Shown piece after piece: positions 18,503 through 27,309 of a stretch of DNA of 64,000 nucleotides. The stretch is from Rhizobium rhododendri. GTDB taxonomy: Bacteria > Pseudomonadota > Alphaproteobacteria > Rhizobiales > Rhizobiaceae. The stretch lies in NCBI RefSeq assembly GCF_007000325.2, contig NZ_CP117267.1:2867001-2931000 (forward strand), read 5' to 3'. Under the pieces are notes generated by a model that saw only the letters and a program-made list of their open reading frames with translations, was not told the DNA's origin and searched no databases. The position numbers were made by a program, and so were the translations under genes. Each line of letters opens with the position of its first letter. The first letter of the stretch is position 1.

Positions 18503-18536
18503 AAAGGCTTGACGGATAATATCCGCTCAAGCCTTT
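18503..18536 (+). terminator. Stable hairpin after rpmB
   Basis: AAAGGCTTGA (18503-18512) pairs perfectly with TCAAGCCTTT (18527-18536). Inside it, CGGAT/ATCCG (18513-18517/18521-18525) extends the stem to about 15 pairs with a single bulged C and a 3-base loop. The trailing sequence is only moderately T-rich (GCTTTG), so termination may be partial. It separates rpmB from the riboswitch-like leader of the next gene. Confidence 0.65.
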
Positions 18537-18560
18537 GCTTTGACCGGTCCTTCCCTCCAA

Positions 18561-18591
18561 CTGGTGGCATCACCCAGGATAAAAAAATGCC
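18561..18591 (+). promoter_or_regulatory. Candidate preQ1-I riboswitch overlapping the start codon
   Basis: The RNA can form the class I preQ1 H-type pseudoknot. P1 is CTGG (18561-18564) with CCAG (18574-18577). P2 is loop bases GGCAT (18566-18570) with ATGCC (18587-18591), five Watson-Crick pairs. An A-rich third loop, GATAAAAAA, lies at 18578-18586, and CAC before the P1 3' strand is where preQ1 would bind. P2 contains the ATG of the transporter gene, and the AGGA Shine-Dalgarno (18576-18579) sits in P1/L3, so ligand binding should block translation. The downstream gene is a queuosine-precursor transporter, the expected target. Confidence 0.75.
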
Positions 18592-19219
18592 CAACCCGCG
18601 CTTTCTGCTGATCTACGTTGCCCTGATGACGCTGGTCGTCGTCGCGTCCAATTTTCTCGTCCAGTTCCCGCTGAACGGCGAGATTGCCGGCATCAAGCTC
18701 GGCGACATCCTGACCTGGGGTGCCTTCACCTACCCGGTCGCCTTTCTCGTCACGGACCTCACCAACCGCCAGTTCGGCCCGACCATCGCGCGCCGCGTCG
18801 TGCTTGCCGGCTTCGTCGTCGGTATCGCCATGTCGTTCTTCTCGTCGGTGCCGCGCATCGCCATTGCCTCGGGCGCTGCCTATCTGGCAGGCCAGCTGCT
18901 CGACATCGTGCTGTTCAACCGCTTGCGCCGCCAGGCGTGGTGGCGCGCGCCGCTGGTTGGCTCCCTGCTGGGCTCTCTGCTCGATACCGTGCTGTTCTTC
19001 TCTCTGTCCTTCGCCGCCTTTTTCGTGTTCCTCGGCGACAACACGCCATTCGCGCTCGAACAGGCGCCGATCCTCGGCATCTTCACGATCGAAGCGCCGC
19101 GCTGGATCTCCTGGGCCATCGGTGACTTCTCCGTCAAGCTGATCGTCGGCCTGGTAATGCTGCTGCCCTACGGCGCCCTCATGAACGTTCTGAAGCCGGC
19201 GCAGCCGGTTCGGGGCTGA
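18587..19219 (+). CDS. VUT-family (YhhQ/COG1738) queuosine precursor transporter
   Basis: A 210-residue polytopic membrane protein with about six helices. The VUT/YhhQ signature region includes GDILTWGAFTYPVAFLVTDLTNRQFGP (about 39-65) and LAGQLLDIVLFNRLRRQAWWRAP. E. coli YhhQ imports preQ0/preQ1, precursors of the tRNA base queuosine. The ATG at 18587 is chosen because AGGA precedes it and the protein starts MPNPRFLLIYVALM; the frame is open to 18509, but that part overlaps the hairpin and riboswitch. Translational control by preQ1 is inferred from the leader. Confidence 0.9.
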   Translation: MPNPRFLLIYVALMTLVVVASNFLVQFPLNGEIAGIKLGDILTWGAFTYPVAFLVTDLTNRQFGPTIARRVVLAGFVVGIAMSFFSSVPRIAIASGAAYLAGQLLDIVLFNRLRRQAWWRAPLVGSLLGSLLDTVLFFSLSFAAFFVFLGDNTPFALEQAPILGIFTIEAPRWISWAIGDFSVKLIVGLVMLLPYGALMNVLKPAQPVRG

Positions 19220-19251
19220 GGGACTGTCCCTGAGAAACCGGTAGCGGTTCC

Positions 19252-20250
19252 TCACCGCAGAAGCCGGAATTCCAGCATCAGGTTGCGCTGCAGGATCGAG
19301 TGATTGTCGTCGGAGACCATGATCAGGTGGATCGTGCCGTCTTCGGCGCGGAAGGCGTCTATGCCTTCCATGTTGTCGATCTGTTCGTCGGCATTGGCCT
19401 CGAAGATCACCTTTCCATCGACTACGGCACCCGGCTTGATATCGCCGCCGACAATGCGGCGCAGGCGCATGCCGATGCCGTGGGCGAAGTCGAAACGCCG
19501 TTCCAGAAGCAGCAGGTCGCCGTCCGGGAGGAACACCCCGTCGCTGACATCGTAGTCATCGTAATGGCGGACGGTGAAGCGGCCTTTCAGGGGGCCGTCG
19601 AGAATGGCGGCGAGCATGTTGCCGTCCTTGTCGAGGCTGCGTTCCGTCACCAGTACGGCATTGCCGGCAAGCGGGCTGCCCGGCGGGCCAATCATCAGCG
19701 CTTCGAGGCTCTGGTTGCCGCGCAACGCATTGCGGTTCATGAGGATAGGGATCGAGCCCGACGGCTTGGACGTCTCGAAGCCGGGATCGGGATAGACGTC
19801 GACCCGGTGGTTCTGCTCGTAGCTGACAAGCACGGTGTTGCCGCGCAGCGCAACGCCCTCGGCATCCATTGCGCCCTTGCCTTCGTGCATCTGGCCAAAC
19901 CGGTCGATCATCGGCGTGATGACCGCCTCGGAGATGCCCTGCAGCTTGCCATCGGCATCACGGTCGATGGCGCCTGTCCACCAGTGCCCGGTATCGAGCA
20001 CGGAGACGAAGTGCCGGTGGTCTGGCCGCAGCCGGATGGCCGAGGCGGCACCGAACAGATCGTTGCTCGAGGTCATCTGAAGGCCGCCCAGAAACTCGAG
20101 ATCGCCGAATTTAGTCACCGTCGAGCCAAAACGAAAAGCGGATATCTTGCTGGCACGGATCTCGGCAGGTCCGCCGGCGGAGGGATCGCCGGCAGACACA
20201 CAGCCGGCCAGCAGCGCGGCCAGCAGGCAGACGCGGGAAAGTCGCTTCAT
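19252..20250 (-). CDS. Phytase-like domain lipoprotein
   Basis: A 332-residue protein with a lipoprotein signal (LAALLAGC, Cys17) followed by a beta-propeller-type 'esterase-like activity of phytase' domain: LEFLGGLQM, GAASAIRLRPDHRHFVSVLDTGHWW, DAEGVALRGNTVLVSYEQNHRVDVY, NQSLEALMIGP, DNMEGIDAFRAEDGTIHLIMVSDD. Members are periplasmic; enzymatic activity is mostly untested. Arrangement: same strand as cobT, which lies 52 bases upstream. Confidence 0.85.
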   Translation of the reverse strand: MKRLSRVCLLAALLAGCVSAGDPSAGGPAEIRASKISAFRFGSTVTKFGDLEFLGGLQMTSSNDLFGAASAIRLRPDHRHFVSVLDTGHWWTGAIDRDADGKLQGISEAVITPMIDRFGQMHEGKGAMDAEGVALRGNTVLVSYEQNHRVDVYPDPGFETSKPSGSIPILMNRNALRGNQSLEALMIGPPGSPLAGNAVLVTERSLDKDGNMLAAILDGPLKGRFTVRHYDDYDVSDGVFLPDGDLLLLERRFDFAHGIGMRLRRIVGGDIKPGAVVDGKVIFEANADEQIDNMEGIDAFRAEDGTIHLIMVSDDNHSILQRNLMLEFRLLR

Positions 20251-20302
20251 CAGGCCCTCGGATATCAGGAAACAGCCGTCGGCGAAAACCGGCGGCGCGT
20301 TG

Positions 20303-22201
20303 TCAGCCAGCCCGGCGCCGCCGGCTACCGCGCAGCTGCGTCTGGTCTTCGAACAGCGATGCCAGCTGCTCCGTCATGGCGCCGGCCAGTTCGTCGGCAT
20401 CGACGATCGTGACGGCGCGACGATAATAGCGTGTCACGTCGTGGCCGATGCCGATGGCGAGAAGTTCGACAGGCGAACGGGTCTCGATCTGCTCGATGAC
20501 GGCGCGCAGGTGGCGCTCCAGATAATTGCCCGGATTGACCGACAGCGTCGAATCGTCGACGGGCGCACCATCCGAGATCATCATCAGGATCTTGCGCTGC
20601 TCGCGCCGCGCCAGCAGCCGGTTATGCGCCCAGATCAACGCCTCGCCGTCGATATTTTCCTTCAGCAACCCTTCGCGCATCATCAGGCCGAGATTGTTGC
20701 GCGCCCGGCGTAGCGGCTCGTCAGCCGACTTGTAGATAATGTGGCGCAGGTCGTTGAGGCGGCCCGGCGTCTGCGGCTTGCCGCCGGCAAGCCATGTCTC
20801 GCGGGACTGCCCGCCCTTCCAGGCCTTGGTCGTGAAGCCGAGGATCTCGACCTTGACGCCGCAGCGCTCCAGCGTACGCGCCAGGATATCGGCGCAAGTG
20901 GCGGCAACCGTGATCGGCCGTCCGCGCATCGAGCCGGAATTGTCGATCAGCAGCGTCACCACCGTATCGCGGAACTGCGTGTCGCGTTCCATCTTGAACG
21001 ACAGCGGCTGCATCGGGTCGATGATCATCCGCGTCAGGCGGGCGGGGTCGAGATAGCCCTCTTCCAGGTCGAAATCCCACGACCGGTTCTGCTGCGCCAT
21101 CAGGCGGCGCTGCATCCGATTGGCGAGGCGTCCGACGGCACCCTGAAGATGGGCCAGCTGCTTGTCGAGAAACGCCCGCAACCGCTCCAGTTCGGAGGCA
21201 TCGCAAAGCTCCGACGCGCTGATGGTCTCGTCGAAATCCTCGGTGAAGACGTGATAGTCGACCTTTTCGTTGAAATCGGAGAAAGGAGTGTTCGGGCGGC
21301 GCGTCTCGCCGGGCGTTTCGGAATCGTCCTCGCCCTCGTCGGTCATGTCGTCGTCGGAAATCTCCGCGCCGTCCATCTCGCCGTCGTCCATCTGCTCGTC
21401 GGCCTGCTCGCTGTCTTCAGCGGGCGCGGCGTCAGCGCCGGCATCTTCGTCGACCTCGTCCTGGTCCTGCTCGTCGCTGCGTGGCTGGTCTTCCTCGGAG
21501 GTGCTGTCCTCGTCGTTCTGCTCGGTCTCGTCGTCGCCGTAGTCCTCGGCCATTTCCATGGCTGAGAGGACGTGGCGCATGGCGCGGGCAAAGGCCTGCT
21601 GGTCGTTGATCGCAGCCGGCAGCGCATCCAGAGCGCCGGCGGTCTTTTCCTCGATGAACGGACGCCAGAGATCGAGCACCTTTCCAGCGCTTTCCGGCGG
21701 CTTCTGGCCGGTCAGCTTCTCGCGGATGATCATCGCCATGGCTTCGCCGAGCGGCGCATCTTCCTGACGCTCGACACCGGCAAAGTTCGCCTTGGCATAT
21801 TTCTCGGTATTCATGGAGTAGATGTTGGCGGCGACGCCATCCATCCGCAACGTCCCGATCGATTCAACGCGCGCCTGCTCGACGGCATCGAAGATGGTGC
21901 GGGCGTCGGTGCCCTGCGGCGCCATCGTCGCATGAACGCGCGCATCGTGGCAGGCAAGACGCAGCGCCATGGAATCGCCGAGCCCGCGGGTAACGGCAAG
22001 CTCATGCAGCGTTGGCCGCTTCGACATTTCTGGCAGGCGGATGCGCTCGCCGCTCATGCCCGGACGTTCGTTGGCAAACGTCACCTCGACTTCGCCGTCG
22101 CCGGCAATCGAGCGCACGCAGCCGGTGATCGCCCGGCGCAACGGCTCCATATCGACCTGCGTGCCGGGCTTGCCCTTCAGATTGTCTCCACGACCTGCCA
22201 T
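20303..22201 (-). CDS. cobT: Cobaltochelatase subunit CobT
   Basis: A 632-residue subunit of the aerobic cobaltochelatase CobN-CobS-CobT, which inserts Co2+ into hydrogenobyrinic acid a,c-diamide during vitamin B12 synthesis. The N-terminal CobT domain (about 1-200) is followed by a very acidic linker (about 210-300, rich in Asp/Glu) and a C-terminal von Willebrand A domain with the MIDAS motif DNSGSM (about 425) and a later SDGAP. CobS and CobT form an AAA+ chaperone-like complex. cobS is 44 bases upstream on the same strand, forming cobS-cobT. Confidence 0.95.
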   Translation of the reverse strand: MAGRGDNLKGKPGTQVDMEPLRRAITGCVRSIAGDGEVEVTFANERPGMSGERIRLPEMSKRPTLHELAVTRGLGDSMALRLACHDARVHATMAPQGTDARTIFDAVEQARVESIGTLRMDGVAANIYSMNTEKYAKANFAGVERQEDAPLGEAMAMIIREKLTGQKPPESAGKVLDLWRPFIEEKTAGALDALPAAINDQQAFARAMRHVLSAMEMAEDYGDDETEQNDEDSTSEEDQPRSDEQDQDEVDEDAGADAAPAEDSEQADEQMDDGEMDGAEISDDDMTDEGEDDSETPGETRRPNTPFSDFNEKVDYHVFTEDFDETISASELCDASELERLRAFLDKQLAHLQGAVGRLANRMQRRLMAQQNRSWDFDLEEGYLDPARLTRMIIDPMQPLSFKMERDTQFRDTVVTLLIDNSGSMRGRPITVAATCADILARTLERCGVKVEILGFTTKAWKGGQSRETWLAGGKPQTPGRLNDLRHIIYKSADEPLRRARNNLGLMMREGLLKENIDGEALIWAHNRLLARREQRKILMMISDGAPVDDSTLSVNPGNYLERHLRAVIEQIETRSPVELLAIGIGHDVTRYYRRAVTIVDADELAGAMTEQLASLFEDQTQLRGSRRRRAG

Positions 22202-22245
22202 ATGACTTCAGTCTTTCCGAGCTATCATGTCGAGCATGAAATGCT

Positions 22246-23235
22246 CTAGGCCTCGAGAACGATGTTGGCGGCGCTTTCCTTCAGCTCGACGCCGAAGGCG
22301 CGCTGATAGTGCTCGGCCACCAGCGGACGCTCAAGCTCGTCGCACTTGTTGAGGAACGTGACGCGGAAGGCGAAGGCGACATCACCGAAAATCTCGGCGT
22401 TCTCAGCCCAGGTGATGACGGTACGCGGGCTCATCACGGTCGACAGGTCGCCGTTCATGAAGGCAGCGCGCGTCAGGTCGGCAACCCGTACCATCTTCGA
22501 AACGGTCTCGCGGCCGGCCGTCGTGCGGAAGGATTTGACCTTGGCGGCGACGATGTTCACTTCCTGCTCGTGCGGCAGGTAGTTCAGCGTCGAGACGATC
22601 GACCAGCGGTCCATCTGCGCCTGGTTGATCTGCTGCGTGCCGTGATAAAGGCCCGTCGTGTCGCCGAGGCCGATGGTGTTGGCGGTGGCAAACAGGCGGA
22701 AGGCGGGATGCGGGCGGATGACGCGGCTCTGGTCGAGAAGCGTCAGGCGACCCGACGATTCCAGCACGCGCTGAATGACGAACATCACGTCCGGGCGCCC
22801 AGCATCGTATTCGTCGAACACGAGCGCGACATTATGCTGGTAGGCCCAGGGCAGGATGCCGTCCTTGAACTCGGTGATCTGCATGCCGTCCTTAACGACA
22901 ATGGCATCCTTGCCGACAAGGTCGATACGGCTGACATGGCTGTCGAGGTTGATACGCACGCAGGGCCAGTTGAGGCGCGCGGCGACCTGCTCGATATGCG
23001 ACGATTTGCCCGTGCCGTGGTAGCCCGAAATCATCACGCGCCGGTTATGCGCGAAGCCGGCGACGATGGCGAGCGTCGTGTCGCGGTCGAAGAGGTAGTC
23101 CGAATCGAAGTCCGGAACATAGGCGTCGCCCTTGCTGTAGGCCGGCACGCGCATGTCGGAATCAATACCGAAGGCTTCGCGCAGCGAAACCGTGGTGTCG
23201 GGCAGCTGCGAGATATCAACGTCAATCTTACTCAT
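22246..23235 (-). CDS. cobS: Cobaltochelatase subunit CobS
   Basis: A 329-residue AAA+ ATPase subunit of cobaltochelatase. Walker [10 protein letters not shown] (71-79), Walker [11 protein letters not shown] (about 136-145) and a sensor region around [12 protein letters not shown] are visible. It drives cobalt insertion together with CobT and CobN (CobN is not in this window). The ATG at 23235 is preferred because GGAG lies 5 bases upstream; the immediately preceding ATG is too close. The frame is open farther upstream without family-like residues. Confidence 0.95.
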   Translation of the reverse strand: MSKIDVDISQLPDTTVSLREAFGIDSDMRVPAYSKGDAYVPDFDSDYLFDRDTTLAIVAGFAHNRRVMISGYHGTGKSSHIEQVAARLNWPCVRINLDSHVSRIDLVGKDAIVVKDGMQITEFKDGILPWAYQHNVALVFDEYDAGRPDVMFVIQRVLESSGRLTLLDQSRVIRPHPAFRLFATANTIGLGDTTGLYHGTQQINQAQMDRWSIVSTLNYLPHEQEVNIVAAKVKSFRTTAGRETVSKMVRVADLTRAAFMNGDLSTVMSPRTVITWAENAEIFGDVAFAFRVTFLNKCDELERPLVAEHYQRAFGVELKESAANIVLEA

Positions 23236-23547
23236 CATGTCTCCAAGGCGGGTGATCGCACCCGGCCGCATTGCATGTTCTTTGTCGCGACTGCTTCGCC
23301 ACCGAAGATGGCCGCTCATCTCGAATGGTCAAGACGACGGCGATTCTTCTCCGGGACTAAAGCGAAATCTCTGTGCGACCGGGCTGCGCCGGAGAGCATG
23401 ACAAGCAAAGTCCCGGACAAGAAACGCCGCGCCCGGAGTGTCGACCGGAGATCGCAGCGACAAACGCGCGGGATCACGCCTTGGCCGCCCGGCTGTCCCG
23501 GTCGATCTGGACCATACCTCATCCCATTTCGAACTCAAGGAGACGGA
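23236..23547. other. Intergenic region upstream of cobS
   Basis: About 310 bases between the cobS start and the end of the J-domain gene, both on the minus strand. It must hold the cobS-cobT promoter. I looked for a cobalamin riboswitch (B12 box GCCACTG-type motif on either strand) and found none. Short open frames cross the region but have no plausible start or composition of a real gene. Confidence 0.5.
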
Positions 23548-24165
23548 TTAACAAAAACCGTTCTGCTTCAACAATTGATAGGCCTGGACGACGGCCCGGA
23601 AGCGGTCTTCGGAGCCCCGGTCACCGCCATTGGCATCCGGATGGTGTTTCTTGACGAGTTGCTTGTAGCGGCTCTTGATCTCGGTCGCCGTGGCGCCGAA
23701 GGTCAAATCCATCGTGTCGAAGGCCTTGGCCTCCAGTGTTTTCAACTTGCGCGCTGGCGCTTCGAAACGGGGTCCCCGACCGAGCCCTTCCGCCACGAAG
23801 CCGAACGGATCGCGCATCCTCGGGTGGGCGCCGGAGCGGACCTCGGAATGCAGCGGGCTGTTGCGCGCTGCCTTGTTGACGCCGACGCTCCAGGTCGGGC
23901 GGTGACCGGTGATCGCCTCCTTCTGGTAGCGGGCGATCTCGCTGTCCGACAGGCCTGAGAAGTAATTATAGCCCTTGTTGTACTCGCGGACGTGCTCGAA
24001 GCAGAACAGGAAGAATTTGCCTTCGGCATTGCGGCCGACCGGCGCGCGATGCACACCCTTCTTCTCGCAGCCGTCCCATGTGCAGATGGGGTCGGCAGGC
24101 GTCTCGTCCGGTACCTTTCTACGGCGTGTCCGGATGCCATCGAAGAATTTTGAGTCTAGTCCCAT
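23548..24165 (-). CDS. J-domain (DnaJ-like) protein next to cobST
   Basis: A 205-residue protein with its J domain at the C-terminus (about 150-205): the essential HPD is at 175-177 within KKHHPDANGGDRGSEDRFRAVVQAY. The N-terminal half carries Cys28, Cys33, Cys55 and His39/His58 (CTWDGCEKKG; FCFEHVREYNKGYNYFSG), which could bind a metal. This arrangement, a C-terminal J domain near cobS and bolA, recurs in rhizobia. As a J protein it should stimulate an Hsp70 ATPase; a client is unknown, though CobST assembly is an obvious guess. Confidence 0.85.
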   Translation of the reverse strand: MGLDSKFFDGIRTRRRKVPDETPADPICTWDGCEKKGVHRAPVGRNAEGKFFLFCFEHVREYNKGYNYFSGLSDSEIARYQKEAITGHRPTWSVGVNKAARNSPLHSEVRSGAHPRMRDPFGFVAEGLGRGPRFEAPARKLKTLEAKAFDTMDLTFGATATEIKSRYKQLVKKHHPDANGGDRGSEDRFRAVVQAYQLLKQNGFC

Positions 24166-24269
24166 GGGGCTAATTATGGGACGTCCGGCGGCCTACAACA
24201 AGAATTGACAAACCGGAATCTTGCAGGCTTTGTGATCCGTTTTCTTGAAACCGAAGCAGGCTGCAGATC

Positions 24270-24551
24270 ATGACCGTTCAATCGCGCATCGAAGAAACGC
24301 TGACGCAGAATTTCGCGCCCGAGCGCCTTGCCGTCATCAACGAAAGCCATCTCCACGCCGGCCACCATCCCGACATCACCGGCGCCGGGGAAACCCACAT
24401 GCGGGTTCGCATCGTGTCCCAAAAATTCGCCGGCATGCCCCGCCTCGCCCGCCACCGCGCCATCACCGCCCTCCTGAAACCCGAACTAGACGCCGGCCTC
24501 CACGCCTTGGCCATCGAGCCCGCAGCACCGGGTGAAGAGATCGCCTGGTAG
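24270..24551 (+). CDS. bolA: BolA family protein
   Basis: A 93-residue BolA-like protein: MTVQSRIEETLTQNFAPERLAVINESHLHAGH, ETHMRVRIVSQKFAGMPRLARHRAITALLKPEL, then GLHALAIEP. The helix-turn region and the conserved histidine (ARHR) mark the family. BolA proteins pair with monothiol glutaredoxins to bind Fe-S clusters and affect morphology and stress response; which role applies here is open. It is divergent from the J-domain gene, 104 bases between starts. Confidence 0.93.
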   Translation: MTVQSRIEETLTQNFAPERLAVINESHLHAGHHPDITGAGETHMRVRIVSQKFAGMPRLARHRAITALLKPELDAGLHALAIEPAAPGEEIAW

Positions 24552-24641
24552 GTCTGGCCGGGGTTCTAGCAGCCGGCTGATGAACCAGCGTCGCGCTTCA
24601 GAGGCGGGGTTACAGCCAAAGTTAGAGCGCCACTCTCTCCG

Positions 24642-24779
24642 CCCTCATTTCTGTGCTCGTCACAGGAATCCAGTGCGCCCAAGTCCTTGGGCGCGACAGA
24701 ACTCTCTCAACTTAAGTGCATCTTCTCGCCGCGCAGACGCGCCACGGCTGGATCCCTGTGACAAGCACAGGGATGAGGG
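24642..24779. repeat. RIME-like intergenic palindromic element
   Basis: A 138-base imperfect inverted repeat between bolA and the CNNM gene. The outer arms of 32 bases (24642-24673 and 24748-24779) match with four mismatches, beginning CCCTCAT and ending ATCCAG. Inside lie a perfect hairpin GCGCCCAAG/CTTGGGCGC (24675-24683/24686-24694) and a smaller CGCG-CAGA-CGCG stem (24730-24741). Architecture and wording fit the Rhizobium intergenic mosaic elements (RIME) dispersed in rhizobial chromosomes. No other copy was noticed in the window. Confidence 0.7.
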
Positions 24780-24871
24780 AGGTGAGTTTTGTCGCGTTAT
24801 CAAATCGACGTCCAAGGTGCTGCAGATAGCAGCAACGCCGCCATCGGACGGCGACTAAGCCCGCCTCAGCC

Positions 24872-26182
24872 CTACACAGGATCCGTATCTGCCGCCTCAG
24901 CCGGCCGGATGCGCAGCTTGGTAATCCTGTTCTTCTCGCGCTTCATGACAATGAAGCGCTTGCCGTAGAAGGTGAAGGCCTGGCGTTCCTCGGGGATGGT
25001 CATGGATTCGTGGATGACCAGGCCGGCGATCGTCGTTGCCTCCTCGTCCGGCAGGTTCCAGTCGAGGGCCCTGTTGAGATCGCGGATCGGCACCACGCCA
25101 TCGACGACGATCGAGCCGTCCGCCTCCTGCCGCACGCCCTGGATATCGAGATCGTGCTCGTCGGCGATGTCACCGACGATCTCTTCGAGGATATCCTCCA
25201 GGGTGACGATGCCCTGCACCTCGCCATATTCGTCGACGACCACTGCAAAATGCTGCTTGCGCCGCAGAAAGGCGTTCAGCTGGTCCTCGAGATTGGTGCT
25301 ATCGGGCACGAACCACGGCTTTTGCGCGATCTTGGCGACATCGAGGTTCTCCGGCTCGACGTTCGGCTCTGCCAGCGCCCGCAGCAGGTCCTTGGCATGG
25401 ATGACGCCAATGATATTGTCGGTCGTCCCGCGCCATAGAGGCATGCGCGTATAAGGGCTTTCCAGCATGGTGCGGACCACCGCCTCCGGCGCGTCGTCGG
25501 CGTTGACGGCCCGCATCGACGTGCGGTGAACCATGATGTCGGACAGTTCGAGTTCGCTGAGGTCGAGGACGCCGCCGAGACGGTCGCGGTCGGCCTTCAC
25601 CACCGATCCCTCGCGGTGCAGGAAGTCGACGGCGCCGCGCAGTTCCTCGTGGGCCGACAGCATCGACACTTCCTTGGAAAGGTTGATGCCGAACAGCGCC
25701 AGGATCTGCCGGACGATGACATTGACGACGCTCGACAGCGGCCCGACCACCGCCACGAACAGCTTGACCATCGGCGCGACATAGAGCGCGAAACGGTCCG
25801 GTGCCGAGATCGCCCAGCTCTTTGGCAGGACTTCGGCGAAAATGACCAGGATGACGGTCATCGCCAGGGTGGCCAGTGCCACGCCCGAGCTGCCGAACAG
25901 CCCGAGGAACAGGCTGGTGGCAATCGACGAAGACAGGATGTTGGCAAGATTGTTGCCGATCAGCAGCGCCCCGATCAGCCGGTCACGACGCTCGATCAGC
26001 CCGTTGACGACAGCAGCACGGATCTCGCCATTGGCCTCGAGCGTATGCATGCGGCTGCGCGATGCCGCCGTCAGCGCCGTTTCGGAACCGGAAAAGAAGG
26101 CCGAGACCAGAACGAGCAGGACGATGGACAGGAACTGCGGCCAATATTCCGCAAGTGCTGCGAATGTGCCTTCGATGGTCAT
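24872..26182 (-). CDS. CNNM/CorC-HlyC family transporter-like protein
   Basis: A 436-residue membrane protein. An N-terminal DUF21 (CNNM) transmembrane domain covers about 1-190 (SAFFSGSETALTAASRSRMH). Two CBS domains follow at about 205-330 (LSDIMVHRTSMRAV; FAVVVDEYGEVQGIVTLEDILEEIVGDI), then a CorC/HlyC domain at about 345-425. Relatives handle Mg2+/Co2+ efflux or resistance; the old label 'hemolysin' is not supported. Start at 26182: its ATGA overlaps the aroB stop, so translation is coupled. The frame extends upstream through aroB as an out-of-frame shadow. It forms aroK-aroB-CNNM. Confidence 0.9.
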   Translation of the reverse strand: MTIEGTFAALAEYWPQFLSIVLLVLVSAFFSGSETALTAASRSRMHTLEANGEIRAAVVNGLIERRDRLIGALLIGNNLANILSSSIATSLFLGLFGSSGVALATLAMTVILVIFAEVLPKSWAISAPDRFALYVAPMVKLFVAVVGPLSSVVNVIVRQILALFGINLSKEVSMLSAHEELRGAVDFLHREGSVVKADRDRLGGVLDLSELELSDIMVHRTSMRAVNADDAPEAVVRTMLESPYTRMPLWRGTTDNIIGVIHAKDLLRALAEPNVEPENLDVAKIAQKPWFVPDSTNLEDQLNAFLRRKQHFAVVVDEYGEVQGIVTLEDILEEIVGDIADEHDLDIQGVRQEADGSIVVDGVVPIRDLNRALDWNLPDEEATTIAGLVIHESMTIPEERQAFTFYGKRFIVMKREKNRITKLRIRPAEAADTDPV

Positions 26183-27309
26183 TGCGGGTGATTTTCCTTG
26201 AGGAAGCTCAGCACTTCCGAAGAGGGAACATCGTCGGCGACGAAGGCCTGGCCGACGCCGTGCGTGAGGATGAAGGTCAGCTTGCCGCTCTTTACCTTCT
26301 TGTCCTGGCCGATGGCTTTCATCAGCATCTCTGCTGGTGGCAAGGCGCCCGGGATATCGCTCATGCGCGTCGGCAGGCCGACCGCCTTCAGATGTGCCTC
26401 GACCCGGGTCGCATCGTCGGGGCTCGCCAGATTGAGCCGGGCGGAAAACCGATGGGCGAGCACCATGCCGATGGAGACGCCCTCGCCGTGCACCAGCCGG
26501 CTGCTGTCGTAATTCGTGGTCGCTTCCAGCGCGTGGCCGAAGGTATGTCCGAGATTGAGCAGCGCCCGCGCGCCGTTTTCGTGCTCGTCGGCCACCACCA
26601 CATCGGACTTCGCCTGGCAACTGGCGGCAATAGCCTCGATGCGGGACGGGCCGCCGGCAAACACGTCACGCCAGTTGGCCTCGAGCCAGGCAAAGAAGTC
26701 CGGCTTGTCGATCAGCCCGTATTTCGCGACTTCGGCATATCCGGCCCGGAATTCCCGTTCGCTCAACGTATTCAGCACGTCGCTGTCGGCCAGCACGAGG
26801 TCCGCCTGGTGAAAGACGCCGACGAGGTTCTTGCCCTGGCGGGTGTTGATGCCGGTCTTGCCGCCGACGGAGGAATCCACCTGCGACAGCAGCGAGGTCG
26901 GCACCTGAACGAAGCGCACGCCACGCCGGACGATACCGGCTGCAAAGCCGGCGAGATCGCCGATGACGCCGCCACCGAGCGCGATCACCATGTCGTTACG
27001 CTCGACGCGGGCTTCCAGCACCGCGTCGCAGACCGTCATCAGCGGCTCGAAGCTCTTTGTCTTCTCGCCGGCCGGCAGCACCAGGCTGGCAACAGCGATG
27101 CCAGCAGCCTCGAGGCTGGCTGTCAGGGCGGCGAGATACAGCGGACCGACATTTTCGTCGGTGATGACGGCAGCCCGCCGACCCCTAAGGCGCGCGGTAA
27201 TCTCCGCACCGGCGCGCGCGATCAGGCCGGGGCCGATCAGGATATCGTAGGCCCGTTCGCCGAGCGGCACGTGGACGAGACGCTCGGACACGTCAGGAAT
27301 GGCACTCAT
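26179..27309 (-). CDS. aroB: 3-dehydroquinate synthase
   Basis: Second shikimate-pathway enzyme: DAHP to 3-dehydroquinate, NAD+ and metal dependent. It has 376 residues with FEPLMTVCDAVLEARVERNDMVIALGGGVIGDLAGFAAGIVRRG-type NAD-binding region (about 85-130), PTSLLSQVDSSVGGKTGIN, and metal ligands in the LNLGHTFGHALE and LVHGEGVSIGM segments. Both ends overlap neighbours by 4 bases (aroK stop at its start, CNNM start at its stop), so the three genes form one tight operon. Confidence 0.96.
   Translation of the reverse strand: MSAIPDVSERLVHVPLGERAYDILIGPGLIARAGAEITARLRGRRAAVITDENVGPLYLAALTASLEAAGIAVASLVLPAGEKTKSFEPLMTVCDAVLEARVERNDMVIALGGGVIGDLAGFAAGIVRRGVRFVQVPTSLLSQVDSSVGGKTGINTRQGKNLVGVFHQADLVLADSDVLNTLSEREFRAGYAEVAKYGLIDKPDFFAWLEANWRDVFAGGPSRIEAIAASCQAKSDVVVADEHENGARALLNLGHTFGHALEATTNYDSSRLVHGEGVSIGMVLAHRFSARLNLASPDDATRVEAHLKAVGLPTRMSDIPGALPPAEMLMKAIGQDKKVKSGKLTFILTHGVGQAFVADDVPSSEVLSFLKENHPQ

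Noticed and set aside
23236..23547. Cobalamin riboswitch before cobS
   Set aside because: No B12-box-like sequence or long paired leader was seen on either strand.
24532..24858. 108-codon open frame in the bolA-CNNM gap
   Set aside because: It overlaps the palindromic RIME-like element and the end of bolA, with no ribosome site and no protein-like composition.
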